Source: Agrobacterium sp. AGB01
GTDB taxonomy: Bacteria > Pseudomonadota > Alphaproteobacteria > Rhizobiales > Rhizobiaceae
Assembly (NCBI RefSeq): GCF_014851585.1
Contig: NZ_JACVAB010000010.1
Span: 96,452 to 160,451, forward strand
Reading direction: 5' to 3'
Length of the DNA stretch: 64,000 nt
The notes under the pieces were generated by a model. It did not search any database and was not told the DNA's origin. It saw nothing but the letters and a program-made list of their open reading frames with translations. Both the position numbers and the translations under genes were made by a program. Numbering within the stretch: the first letter of the stretch is position 1; each line of letters starts with the position of its first letter. Positions 56,545 to 64,000 of this stretch are shown here, piece after piece.

Positions 56545-57813
56545 ATGCGTTTGATACATCTTGCTCTTCTGGCGTGCACAGCCTTCGCATTGACAAGTTG
56601 CAACGATACGCTCGACACCGTCGAAGCGGACGTCTCGCACATCAAAAATAAGGTCGGCCACCCCCTTTCCCCGGCAAGACTTGCTGAAATGCAGAAAAAG
56701 GACATGGAGCGCAATGCGCCCATCATGATCCGCATTTTCAAAGAAGAAGGCGCGCTTGAAATCTGGAAAGCGAAACGTGACAACCGTTTCGACAAGATTG
56801 CCGAATATCAGATCTGTGCATGGTCCGGTAAACTTGGACCGAAGGTCAAGGAAGGCGACCGGCAAGCTCCGGAAGGTTTCTATAACCTGACACCCGGCCA
56901 CATGAACCCGAATTCCAGCTACTATCTGGCCATCAACACCGGATTTCCAAACCGCTATGACCAGGCCAACGGGCGTTCAGGTACCAACCTGATGATCCAT
57001 GGTGCCTGCTCCTCATCCGGTTGCTATTCGATGACCGACGCGCAGGTCCTGGAAATCTACGCTTTTGCCCGTGATGCATTTACTGGCGGCCAAAAGACCA
57101 TTCAGCTGCAGGCATTCCCCTTCCGCATGACAGCGGAAAACATGGTACGCCACCGCCACAGCGAAAACCTTGATTTCTGGAAAATGCTGAAGGTCGGCTA
57201 CGACAATTTTGAAGTGACCAAGCGCCCACCGGAAGTAAATGTCTGCGAGAAGAAATATGTCTTCAACCAGCAGACCGAAGGTGGATCGTTTAACGCTTCG
57301 GCACAATGCCCTGCCATGAGCACACCGCCAGCATTGGCGAACGCACTGGCAGGGTACGGCAAGACTTATGATCTTGCCTATGAAAAGGCAGTCAAAAAAT
57401 ACGACGGCATGGCGTGGTATGACCCAAGCGAGGCTGAGCGCAAGGCAGTTGTTGCCGACAAGCGCAAGGGCCGCGAAGCCGCTTACGCCCCCACCGGTTC
57501 TTCGCTGAAGGCTGGCAAGCTTATGAAGGAAGCGGAATTCGCTGCCCTCATGGACAAAAAGAACCATGTCACACCGGTTTTGACACCACAGGCGCCTGCG
57601 GCAACAGCCTCGACACCACGCCCGGCAACACCGCAACAGTCTCCAGTCAGCACTGGTCAGACGGCTATCGCTTCGAACACGACGCAGCCAGCCGCCGGCA
57701 TGACAACAGCTTCGGTCCCTGTTCCGTCGATGAACCCGCTCGCCTTTGCGCCACAGCAGGCACCAGAGCCAGAAAAGAAAAAACCATTCTGGAAGCTTTG
57801 GGCAACGGAATGA
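56545..57813 (+). CDS. YafK-type L,D-transpeptidase lipoprotein
   Basis: A 422-residue lipoprotein. A signal peptide ends in the lipobox LTSC. The YkuD-type catalytic domain (about 60-215) has the core HGACSSSGCYSM with the nucleophile Cys. The C-terminal third is rich in Ala, Pro and Thr and ends in basic KKKPFWKLW. YafK-group enzymes act on peptidoglycan-lipoprotein links or 3-3 cross-links in the periplasm. No clear ribosome site was seen. It overlaps the next gene by ATGA. Confidence 0.85.
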   Translation: MRLIHLALLACTAFALTSCNDTLDTVEADVSHIKNKVGHPLSPARLAEMQKKDMERNAPIMIRIFKEEGALEIWKAKRDNRFDKIAEYQICAWSGKLGPKVKEGDRQAPEGFYNLTPGHMNPNSSYYLAINTGFPNRYDQANGRSGTNLMIHGACSSSGCYSMTDAQVLEIYAFARDAFTGGQKTIQLQAFPFRMTAENMVRHRHSENLDFWKMLKVGYDNFEVTKRPPEVNVCEKKYVFNQQTEGGSFNASAQCPAMSTPPALANALAGYGKTYDLAYEKAVKKYDGMAWYDPSEAERKAVVADKRKGREAAYAPTGSSLKAGKLMKEAEFAALMDKKNHVTPVLTPQAPAATASTPRPATPQQSPVSTGQTAIASNTTQPAAGMTTASVPVPSMNPLAFAPQQAPEPEKKKPFWKLWATE

Positions 57814-58043
57814 CCTCCAGCGGTCCGGAAATGCTTGACCTACGTGGGCTGCGTTGCCCACTGCCGGTTCTGCGAGCCAGAAAGCTACTTGCCAAAAAAC
57901 AATCCGGATTCGAATTTATCATCGAGACCACCGATCCTCTCGCTGTGATCGATATTCCCCATCTTTGCAATGAAGACGGACACGCACTGCTGGAAAGCAC
58001 TGCGCTGGAAAACAGCCACCGCTTTCACATTCGCAAGGGTTGA
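57810..58043 (+). CDS. TusA-family sulfurtransferase
   Basis: A 77-residue TusA/SirA protein. The CPxP motif with the sulfur-carrying Cys is in DLRGLRCPLPVLRARK. It could donate sulfur to tRNA thiolation or molybdenum cofactor synthesis. The ATG lies within the end of the transpeptidase gene (ATGA); a TTG four codons earlier is less likely. The coupling to a cell-wall enzyme has no obvious functional reason. Confidence 0.88.
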   Translation: MTSSGPEMLDLRGLRCPLPVLRARKLLAKKQSGFEFIIETTDPLAVIDIPHLCNEDGHALLESTALENSHRFHIRKG

Positions 58044-58228
58044 GCCCTTAACCTCTGCAATGCCTTCTAGGTAACAAAAGCCAAGATTGCCTTGCATAGC
58101 TGAAACCTAAAAAATCAGGTTGTCAGACAATGAAGAATGGTTTCTTATAAAACTGACTTCCCGCCTTTTGCATGCATTCGGCACGCGCCCTACACCGGCG
58201 TCGGCCAGAACCAAGATATGAGCTTTCA

Positions 58229-59113
58229 ATGCAAGCCAAGACCACCGGCCTCCTTTATGCGCTGATTGCTTTCAGCATTTTTGCGGTTCAGGACGGTATC
58301 TCGAAATATCTTGGCACCCATTATCCGCCGGTCTTCGTGACCATGATCCGCTATTGGGCGTTTGCACTGTTTGCGATCTTCATGGCCATCCGATCCCGCG
58401 ATGGGTTACGGGCAACAATCGCGGCAAACCGGCTGGGCCTGCAAATCAGCCGAGGCGTGATCCTTGCAGTGCAGATTTCGCTATCGATCACATCTTTCGC
58501 TATCGTCGGCCTGGCGCACTCTCATTCCATTCTCGCCTCCACACCCCTGATGGTGGCAGCGCTGTCAGTTCCCATCCTTGGTGAGCGTGTCGGCTGGCGC
58601 CGCTGGTCGGCTATTCTTGTTGGTTTTATCGGGGTGCTGATCATCCTCAAACCGGAAGGTGATGGATTTGACCCCATGCTGATCGTCACCTTCATTGCCG
58701 CATTCCTGCTTGGGCTTTATGGCGTTTTGACACGGCTGGCCAGCCGCACCGATAGTGCCATGACCAGCTTCTTTTATACTGGCGTTGCGGGCGCAGTGGC
58801 GCTGACCTTTGTCGGCCCGTTTTATTGGGTTTCTTTTGCGCCACATGATATTGTCTGGATGCTTGCATTGTGTGCCACCGGCATGAGTGGCCACTATCTG
58901 CTCATCAAAGCCTTTGAACTGGCCGATGCAGCCTCGGTACAGCCGTTCTCTTATTACCAGCTTGTTATGGTCTCGATCATCGGCGTGACGCTGTTTGGCG
59001 AGAGCCTGAGCACCAATATGATCATTGGCGCTGTGATCGTCGTCGCCGCGGGTATCTTCACCATTTGGCGTGAACACATGGCCGCACGCAAGAACCGCAA
59101 GACAGAGGGCTGA
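58229..59113 (+). CDS. EamA/DMT-superfamily transporter
   Basis: A 294-residue protein with about ten helices forming two EamA repeats. The first contains IRYWAFALFAIFMA and the second ends PFSYYQLVMVSIIGVTLFGESLS, the classic DMT-10 closing motif. Such carriers export or exchange amino acids or other small metabolites; specificity is not predictable. The start MQAKTTGLLY is chosen because the preceding 19 codons look non-coding. It converges on glpD, 15 bases away. Confidence 0.85.
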   Translation: MQAKTTGLLYALIAFSIFAVQDGISKYLGTHYPPVFVTMIRYWAFALFAIFMAIRSRDGLRATIAANRLGLQISRGVILAVQISLSITSFAIVGLAHSHSILASTPLMVAALSVPILGERVGWRRWSAILVGFIGVLIILKPEGDGFDPMLIVTFIAAFLLGLYGVLTRLASRTDSAMTSFFYTGVAGAVALTFVGPFYWVSFAPHDIVWMLALCATGMSGHYLLIKAFELADAASVQPFSYYQLVMVSIIGVTLFGESLSTNMIIGAVIVVAAGIFTIWREHMAARKNRKTEG

Positions 59114-59128
59114 CCGCCCTCCCGTCCC

Positions 59129-60676
59129 TTATGTCGCCGCGCTATTCGCGGCAGTTACCATATAGGTCTCAAGCACTTCAATCTGCTCTGCAGTGAGGTG
59201 GAGACCAATCTTGGTACGGCGCCAAACGACATCGACGGCATGGTTCGCCCATTCCTGCGTCATCAGCCAATCAACCTCTTTGGCGTAGAGATCTGCGCCA
59301 AAATGTTGACCGAGGTCGGGAAGCTGCGTGGCCGAGCCAAGCATTGGGGTGGCATTAGTGCCATAAAGCCTGACGAGGCGTCGTGCATGTGATGTTTCCA
59401 GAAATGGATAAGCAGCCGAGAGCTTTTTGACTTCGGTCTCATAACCAGTAACTACAAAATCACCACCCGGCAAACGGCTCTTTGCCGTCCATGGCGCCCC
59501 TTTGACGACCAAGGCCTTGCCAATGATTTCCATCGCATGTTCTGCAAGACGGCGATATGTGGTGAGTTTGCCACCGAACACGTTGAGAAGCGGTGCTTCG
59601 TCAGTGGCTCCATCCAGTTTCAGCACATAATCACGGGTCGCTTCCTGCGCCTTAGAGGCGCCGTCATCATAGAGCGGACGAACAGCGGAATAGGTCCAGA
59701 CGATATCTTCTGCGCGAACCGGCTCAGCAAAGTATTCGCTGGCGGCATTGCACAGATACTGAATTTCCTCGTCACTGATCTTCACGTCCTTCGGATCAGC
59801 CTTGTAGTCACGATCTGTCGTGCCGATCAGCGTGAACTCATCCTCATAGGGAATGGCGAAAATTATGCGGTTGTCAGGGTTCTGGAAGAAATAGGCACGC
59901 GGATCATCGAACTTCTTTTTCACGATGATATGGCTGCCCTGCACAAGCCGTACATTATGCACGGCGTTGCGGCCCAAGGACTGCCCCAGCACCTGGTCAA
60001 CCCACGGGCCCGCCGCATTGATCAGCATGCGGGCTTTAACCGTGGTGACCTGCCCACTAACCGTATCGGTCAATGTCAGCGACCAGAGCTTTCCATCACG
60101 CTGCGCTGACGTCACTCTGGTGCGGTTCATGATCTGCGCGCCACGGTCGGCTGCATCCCGCGCATTCAGAACCACCAGCCGTGCGTCATCCACCCAACCG
60201 TCAGAATATTCGAATGCCTTGTCGAAAATCGGCTTAAGAGGTTTGCCTGCCACGTCGCGACGCATGTCCAGCGACTTGGTCGGCGGCAACAACTTGCGGC
60301 CACCTAAGTGATCATAGAGGAACAGGCCGAGGCGAATGAGCCAGGCAGGACGCACACCGCCCTTGTGGTAAGGCAACACAAACCGCATCGGCTTGATGAT
60401 GTGTGGCGCCATTGCCCACAGCACTTCACGTTCCATCAGCGATTCACGAACCAACCGGAACTCGTAATGTTCGAGATATCGCAAACCACCGTGAATGAGT
60501 TTGGTGGCACCAGATGACGTACCTGCAGCAAAATCGCTCATTTCAGCAAGGCCAACCGAGTACCCACGGCCAGCAGCATCGCGTGCGATGCCGCAGCCAT
60601 TGATACCGCCACCGATAATGAAGAGGTCGTGTATTACTTCCTGCTGCAAGTCCGTCTCCCCAAAGGAAAATCTCAT
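59129..60676 (-). CDS. glpD: Aerobic glycerol-3-phosphate dehydrogenase
   Basis: A 515-residue FAD enzyme. The N-terminal dinucleotide motif is FIIGGGINGCGIARDAAGRG, and SSGATKLIHGGLRYLE and LIGTTDRDY are family hallmarks. A C-terminal helical domain holds ATPMLG-type and WRRTKIGLHL segments. It oxidises glycerol-3-phosphate to dihydroxyacetone phosphate and passes electrons to quinone at the inner membrane. No glpF/glpK genes are adjacent. Confidence 0.94.
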   Translation of the reverse strand: MRFSFGETDLQQEVIHDLFIIGGGINGCGIARDAAGRGYSVGLAEMSDFAAGTSSGATKLIHGGLRYLEHYEFRLVRESLMEREVLWAMAPHIIKPMRFVLPYHKGGVRPAWLIRLGLFLYDHLGGRKLLPPTKSLDMRRDVAGKPLKPIFDKAFEYSDGWVDDARLVVLNARDAADRGAQIMNRTRVTSAQRDGKLWSLTLTDTVSGQVTTVKARMLINAAGPWVDQVLGQSLGRNAVHNVRLVQGSHIIVKKKFDDPRAYFFQNPDNRIIFAIPYEDEFTLIGTTDRDYKADPKDVKISDEEIQYLCNAASEYFAEPVRAEDIVWTYSAVRPLYDDGASKAQEATRDYVLKLDGATDEAPLLNVFGGKLTTYRRLAEHAMEIIGKALVVKGAPWTAKSRLPGGDFVVTGYETEVKKLSAAYPFLETSHARRLVRLYGTNATPMLGSATQLPDLGQHFGADLYAKEVDWLMTQEWANHAVDVVWRRTKIGLHLTAEQIEVLETYMVTAANSAAT

Positions 60677-60804
60677 TGTATCCGGAACAGCTTACAGCAC
60701 CGAAGATAATGAAATTCAAATGAAACTATGACGAATTTCAGCAGAATAACGTCATGAGTCTCAATCTGGCCAATGGGAGGCGTAAACAGATTACCCGACC
60801 TTTA

Positions 60805-61866
60805 TCAGGCCATCGCTGCCTCACAACGCAGCAACATGCCGAATAGATCGCGAGGGTCATCCGGGTCAGCCAGAAGATCCAACTCCTCGAAAAGCCCTGT
60901 GTCGTGCAATTTGGCACGCACATAACGCAGAGCCGAAAAATCCTCGGTCGCAAAACCGACGCTGTCAAAAAGAGTAATCTGGTGATCGTCCACCCGGCCG
61001 TCCGCCATGCCAGCAATCACCTGCCACAACTCTGTGACCGGATAATCGGCCGGTAACTGCTGTATCTCGCCTTCGATACGGGTCTGCGGTGGATACTCGA
61101 CAAAAATATCCGATCGCAACAGGATATCCTTGTGCAGCTCCGTCTTGCCTGGGCAGTCACCACCAACCGCGTTGATGTGCACGCCCGGGCCAACCATGTT
61201 GTCACTAAGGATCGTGGCATATTGTTTGTCTGCCGTCACAGTGGTGATGATGTCAGCACCTTCGACGGCATCCTGCGCCGTCGGACAAATCACAATATCA
61301 AAACCCTGTCCGGCAAGATTACGCCTGCATTTCTCACTCGCGGCGGGATCAATGTCATAGAGACGCAGTTGATCGATCCCGAGGATAGCCTTGAAGGCAC
61401 GCGCCTGAAATTCGCTCTGGGCACCATTGCCGATGATCGCCATGGTGCGCGCGTTCTTGCGGGCAAGATGTTTGGCCGCAACCGCTGACGTCGCAGCGGT
61501 TCTAAGAGCTGTAAGGATCGTCATTTCGGTCAGCAGCATCGGATAACCGTTGCCGACGTCAGAAAGCACGCCAAATGCCGTTACGGTCTGCCGGCCTTCC
61601 CGCGTGTTCTTGGGATGGCCGTTGACGTATTTGAAGCCGTATAAAGTGCCATCACTAGTCGGCATCAGTTCAATAACACCATCGGTCGAGTGCGACGCGA
61701 TGCGGGGCGTCTTGTCAAAACTCTCCCAGCGCAGGAAATCCTCTTCGACAACATTCGCAAGTTCGCGCAGGAATGTATCGATGCCGATCTTCAAGACCAG
61801 CTTCATCATGTGATCAACACTGACGAATGGAACGATATTCAGATTAGGTACGATTGTCATAGTCAT
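60805..61866 (-). CDS. Ornithine cyclodeaminase
   Basis: A 353-residue member of the ornithine cyclodeaminase/mu-crystallin family. The NAD-binding AIIGNGAQSEFQARAF is central, and VNAVGGDCPGKTELH-type and NGHPKNT segments bind the substrate. It converts ornithine to proline and ammonia. It directly follows the arginase gene, 11 bases away, so arginine can go to ornithine and then to proline. A divergent Lrp-type regulator flanks the operon. Confidence 0.92.
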   Translation of the reverse strand: MTMTIVPNLNIVPFVSVDHMMKLVLKIGIDTFLRELANVVEEDFLRWESFDKTPRIASHSTDGVIELMPTSDGTLYGFKYVNGHPKNTREGRQTVTAFGVLSDVGNGYPMLLTEMTILTALRTAATSAVAAKHLARKNARTMAIIGNGAQSEFQARAFKAILGIDQLRLYDIDPAASEKCRRNLAGQGFDIVICPTAQDAVEGADIITTVTADKQYATILSDNMVGPGVHINAVGGDCPGKTELHKDILLRSDIFVEYPPQTRIEGEIQQLPADYPVTELWQVIAGMADGRVDDHQITLFDSVGFATEDFSALRYVRAKLHDTGLFEELDLLADPDDPRDLFGMLLRCEAAMA

Positions 61867-61877
61867 CTCCTCCGCAA

Positions 61878-62807
61878 TCAGCCTGCCCGGTTCGGGCGAT
61901 CCATCACGCTCTTGCCCATCAGGCTGGCGGCGAGATCCACCATCAGCGTTGCTGTACGCCCTCTTTCATCGAGAAACGGATTAAGCTCGACCAGATCAAG
62001 GCTCGAAACCAGGCCGCTGTCATGCAGCATTTCCATCACCAGATGTGCCTCACGGAAGGTAGCGCCACCTGGGACCGTTGTGCCGACTGCCGGCGCGATG
62101 GCTGGCTCAAGAAAATCAACGTCAAGGCTGACATGTAGCAGACCGTTTGCGGCCTCGACCTTCACCAGAAACTCGCGCAGCAGCACGGCGACGCCATGTT
62201 CGTCGATCATGCGCATATCATGCACGGTGATACCAGAATCCTTCAAGGCGGCGCTCTCAGCCGGATCGACGCTTCGAATACCGATCATGCAGATGCAGTT
62301 TGGATCAACGGGGTGTTCAAGCGGTGGGAAATAGCCCGAAAAACTTTCCCGTCCGCTGTAATAAGCAACAGGCACGCCATGCAGATTGCCGCTGCGCGTT
62401 GTTTCAAGGCTGTGATAATCCGTATGGGCATCAAGCCAGAGCACAAAAAGCGGACGGCCCATTTCTGTAGCACGCTTTGACACGCCGGCAACCGTTCCCG
62501 CCGATATCGCATGGTCACCGCCCATGAAGATCGGCATGCCAAGCCCGCTTTCACGATAGGCCGCTTCACTCAGAGCTTCCGTCCAGGAAACAGTCTCACC
62601 GAGGTGGTGAACGGCGGCGTTGGGATGTGGGATTTCTGCGAACGCCTTGGGCGCCACATTACCGATATCAGTGACCGTGTGACCAAGAGCTTGAAGCGCA
62701 GTTTTAAGACCTGCAATCCTCAGAGCACTTGGCCCCATCTCACAGCCCAACTGCCCTGCTCCAATCTGCAATGGTGCACCAATCAGTCTGCATTCCATGG
62801 CCGTCAC
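61878..62807 (-). CDS. Arginase
   Basis: A 309-residue binuclear manganese enzyme. Metal ligands are visible in FMGGDHAIS, VLWLDAHTDYHS and LHVSLDVDFLEP, with the closing SLDLVELNP. It hydrolyses arginine to ornithine and urea. It is the first gene of the arginase-cyclodeaminase operon, transcribed away from the Lrp-type gene. The control region between them is 120 bases long. Confidence 0.93.
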   Translation of the reverse strand: MTAMECRLIGAPLQIGAGQLGCEMGPSALRIAGLKTALQALGHTVTDIGNVAPKAFAEIPHPNAAVHHLGETVSWTEALSEAAYRESGLGMPIFMGGDHAISAGTVAGVSKRATEMGRPLFVLWLDAHTDYHSLETTRSGNLHGVPVAYYSGRESFSGYFPPLEHPVDPNCICMIGIRSVDPAESAALKDSGITVHDMRMIDEHGVAVLLREFLVKVEAANGLLHVSLDVDFLEPAIAPAVGTTVPGGATFREAHLVMEMLHDSGLVSSLDLVELNPFLDERGRTATLMVDLAASLMGKSVMDRPNRAG

Positions 62808-62859
62808 TCCTCTTGAATTCTATTTAGAGGATCAGACCATGTTTAACTGGCGAGATGAA

Positions 62860-62871
62860 CAATAATTATTG
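62860..62871. promoter_or_regulatory. Palindrome CAATAATTATTG between arginase and Lrp-type genes
   Basis: A perfect 12-bp AT-rich palindrome lies between the divergent starts, 53 bases from the arginase ATG and 57 bases from the regulator ATG. AT-rich inverted repeats are usual Lrp-family sites. Candidate operator by position and form. Confidence 0.45.
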
Positions 62872-62927
62872 GCAAATAGCTCCAATAGCTTTACCATTTT
62901 GGTCACTCATGGAGACAAAGTGGCAAT

Positions 62928-63365
62928 ATGGATCCGCTCGACGAAAAACTCATCACCCAACTGCGCCATAATGGACGTCGCAGCATTTCGGATCTGGCCG
63001 CAGAAACCGGCGCATCGCGTGCCACAGTGCGAGCGCACATAGAACGGCTGGAAAAGACAGGCGTTATTCTGGGCTATACCGTCATTCTACGGGCTGACGC
63101 CGTTGAAGAGGCGGTGCGGGGCATCATGATGATCGAAATCGAGGGGCATGTGACGGATCGCGTGATCCGCGCACTCGAAGGCATTGCTGAAATTTCTGAA
63201 GTTCATACCACCAATGGCCGGTGGGATCTGATCGCTGAACTTAGCGCTCCAACACTGGCCACCTTCGACGCGATCCTACGCCGCATACGTCTTATTCCCG
63301 GTATCACCGGCAGTGAAACCAGCCTGTTATTATCCTCGCCACACTCAACACGGGCGAGATTGTAA
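62928..63365 (+). CDS. Lrp/AsnC-family regulator of arginine catabolism
   Basis: A 145-residue Lrp/AsnC protein. The N-terminal helix-turn-helix (about 5-50; SISDLAAETGASRATVRAHI) is followed by the RAM ligand domain with VHTTNGRWDLIAEL and a C-terminal effector loop. It is divergent from the arginase operon, so it is the likely arginine- or ornithine-responsive activator (ArgR-like in Agrobacterium opine/arginine systems). The role is inferred from position. Confidence 0.88.
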   Translation: MDPLDEKLITQLRHNGRRSISDLAAETGASRATVRAHIERLEKTGVILGYTVILRADAVEEAVRGIMMIEIEGHVTDRVIRALEGIAEISEVHTTNGRWDLIAELSAPTLATFDAILRRIRLIPGITGSETSLLLSSPHSTRARL

Positions 63366-63467
63366 GCAAAGCGAATTTCCTTTGCTAAAAACGCATTTTG
63401 AGCTTGCATCAGGGGTTAAATCATTTATATGACGCCCTATCAGAGCGGCGCAGCCACTTCGCAGCGT

Positions 63468-63541
63468 TGGGGAATAGTTCAACGGTAGAACGACGGACTC
63501 TGACTCCGTTAATCTTGGTTCGAATCCAGGTTCCCCAGCCA
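63468..63541 (+). tRNA. tRNA-Gln (anticodon CTG)
   Basis: A 74-base tRNA. TGGGGAA pairs with TTCCCCA, the D arm is AGTTCAACGGTAGAAC, the anticodon arm is ACGGA-CTCTGAC-TCCGT with CTG as anticodon, and the T loop is GGTTCGAATCC. The discriminator G and CCA are encoded. Confidence 0.96.
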
Positions 63542-64000
63542 ACTCTCTTTTTCAAAAAATATAATATAATACAGTGAGAAAACGCTTCAATGAGCTGGCA
63601 TTATATGTGTCTGCGTATGATTCGTAACTCACACCTTTCCAAGAACTTGCATCCTGTGACCTGCCATAACTGGGTTAGTTAATCACATTATGTCGCGTCT
63701 GATTCGGCAGCTTTTTCTTGGAGAATCCGTTGACGTCGCGGGCACCCGACCTGCCTTTGACGCGGCCGAATTATGTTGGCCCATGCCTCAACTTCTATTC
63801 CGTGCGGCTTTGCATGTACTCTCTTTAATTGGCTGCTCCGGCCTTTTAGATGCTGGCTGTATTTTGCACCCGATTATATCGGGACCTATTGTGATACGCT
63901 GGCCGCCTGCTTTCTGCTTTTGCTTCATTTCGATTTGTACGCCTCTCTCTGACGCGTTCGTCCGCCCACTATGACGTGGGCGCTGGCCTGTTGCGCAGCG
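63542..64000. other. Window end without a recognisable gene
   Basis: About 460 bases after tRNA-Gln. A 94-codon frame at 63690-63974 and an ATG at 63971 that runs off the window were examined. Neither has a ribosome site or a recognisable product, so this is left unassigned. It may contain the leader of the next gene. Confidence 0.5.

Noticed and set aside
63690..63974. 94-codon open frame near the window end
   Set aside because: No ribosome site; Cys, Phe and Pro content looks like translated non-coding DNA.
1..64000. CRISPR arrays, insertion sequences and toxin-antitoxin pairs
   Set aside because: No regularly spaced repeats, transposase motifs or paired small toxin genes were found on reading both strands.

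Overview
The window is a stretch of alphaproteobacterial chromosome. It most resembles the order Hyphomicrobiales (Rhizobiales), probably the Brucella/Ochrobactrum group. The evidence is the gene content and order: tlpA-argH-lptM-lysA-TIGR02302, hpt, ftsE-ftsX, hisC-tyrC, cobS-cobT, aroK-aroB, xerD and accA, together with rhizobial-type families (DUF2125, DUF3108, HIG1 twin-TM, CobT/CobS). The assignment comes from protein similarity read by eye, not from a search. Coding density is high, strands alternate often, and same-strand neighbours are often coupled by ATGA or TAATG overlaps.

Positions 1-6130 hold a catabolic locus in two convergent operons. The plus operon encodes a sialidase-fold protein, a PdxA2-type dehydrogenase, a DapA-family lyase and an iron-dependent alcohol dehydrogenase. 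The minus operon encodes a DUF1537 acid-sugar kinase and a FadR-type repressor. PdxA2 plus DUF1537 is the known signature of four-carbon acid sugar breakdown; the other three enzymes suggest a longer or different pathway. A 750-bp AT-rich gap follows.

Positions 6878-14150 hold an exopolysaccharide locus. It contains a LuxR-type regulator with a degenerate receiver domain, a small lipoprotein gene, and a five-gene operon whose order matches uxs1-uxe-apsS-apsH1-apsE of Sinorhizobium meliloti (arabinose-containing polysaccharide). Pairs of a TAATCA-type box exactly 20 bp apart lie upstream of both the regulator and the operon. This is the best candidate here for an undescribed regulatory circuit.

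Positions 14170-31910 are mostly housekeeping: an MFS carrier, tRNA-Leu, dsbB, DNA repair genes, gluQ, membrane proteins, a cobalamin adenosyltransferase, a rhomboid protease, etfBA with a 3-hydroxyacyl-CoA dehydrogenase, tlpA divergent from argH, lptM-lysA and a very large Gln-rich TIGR02302 membrane protein. Positions 31950-45740 hold a single-domain response regulator, hpt, ftsEX, ydcF, plsC, an unrecognised membrane protein, chaC-like, DUF2125, hisC-tyrC, a methyltransferase, gloB with a cupin, and DUF3108.

Positions 45980-64000 hold rpmB, yhhQ, a phytase-like esterase coupled to cobT-cobS, a J-domain protein, bolA, aroK-aroB, a 50-residue membrane protein ahead of xerD, accA, a YafK-type L,D-transpeptidase with tusA, an EamA transporter, glpD, the arginase-ornithine cyclodeaminase operon with a divergent Lrp-type regulator, and tRNA-Gln. 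No insertion sequence, prophage or CRISPR array was seen.
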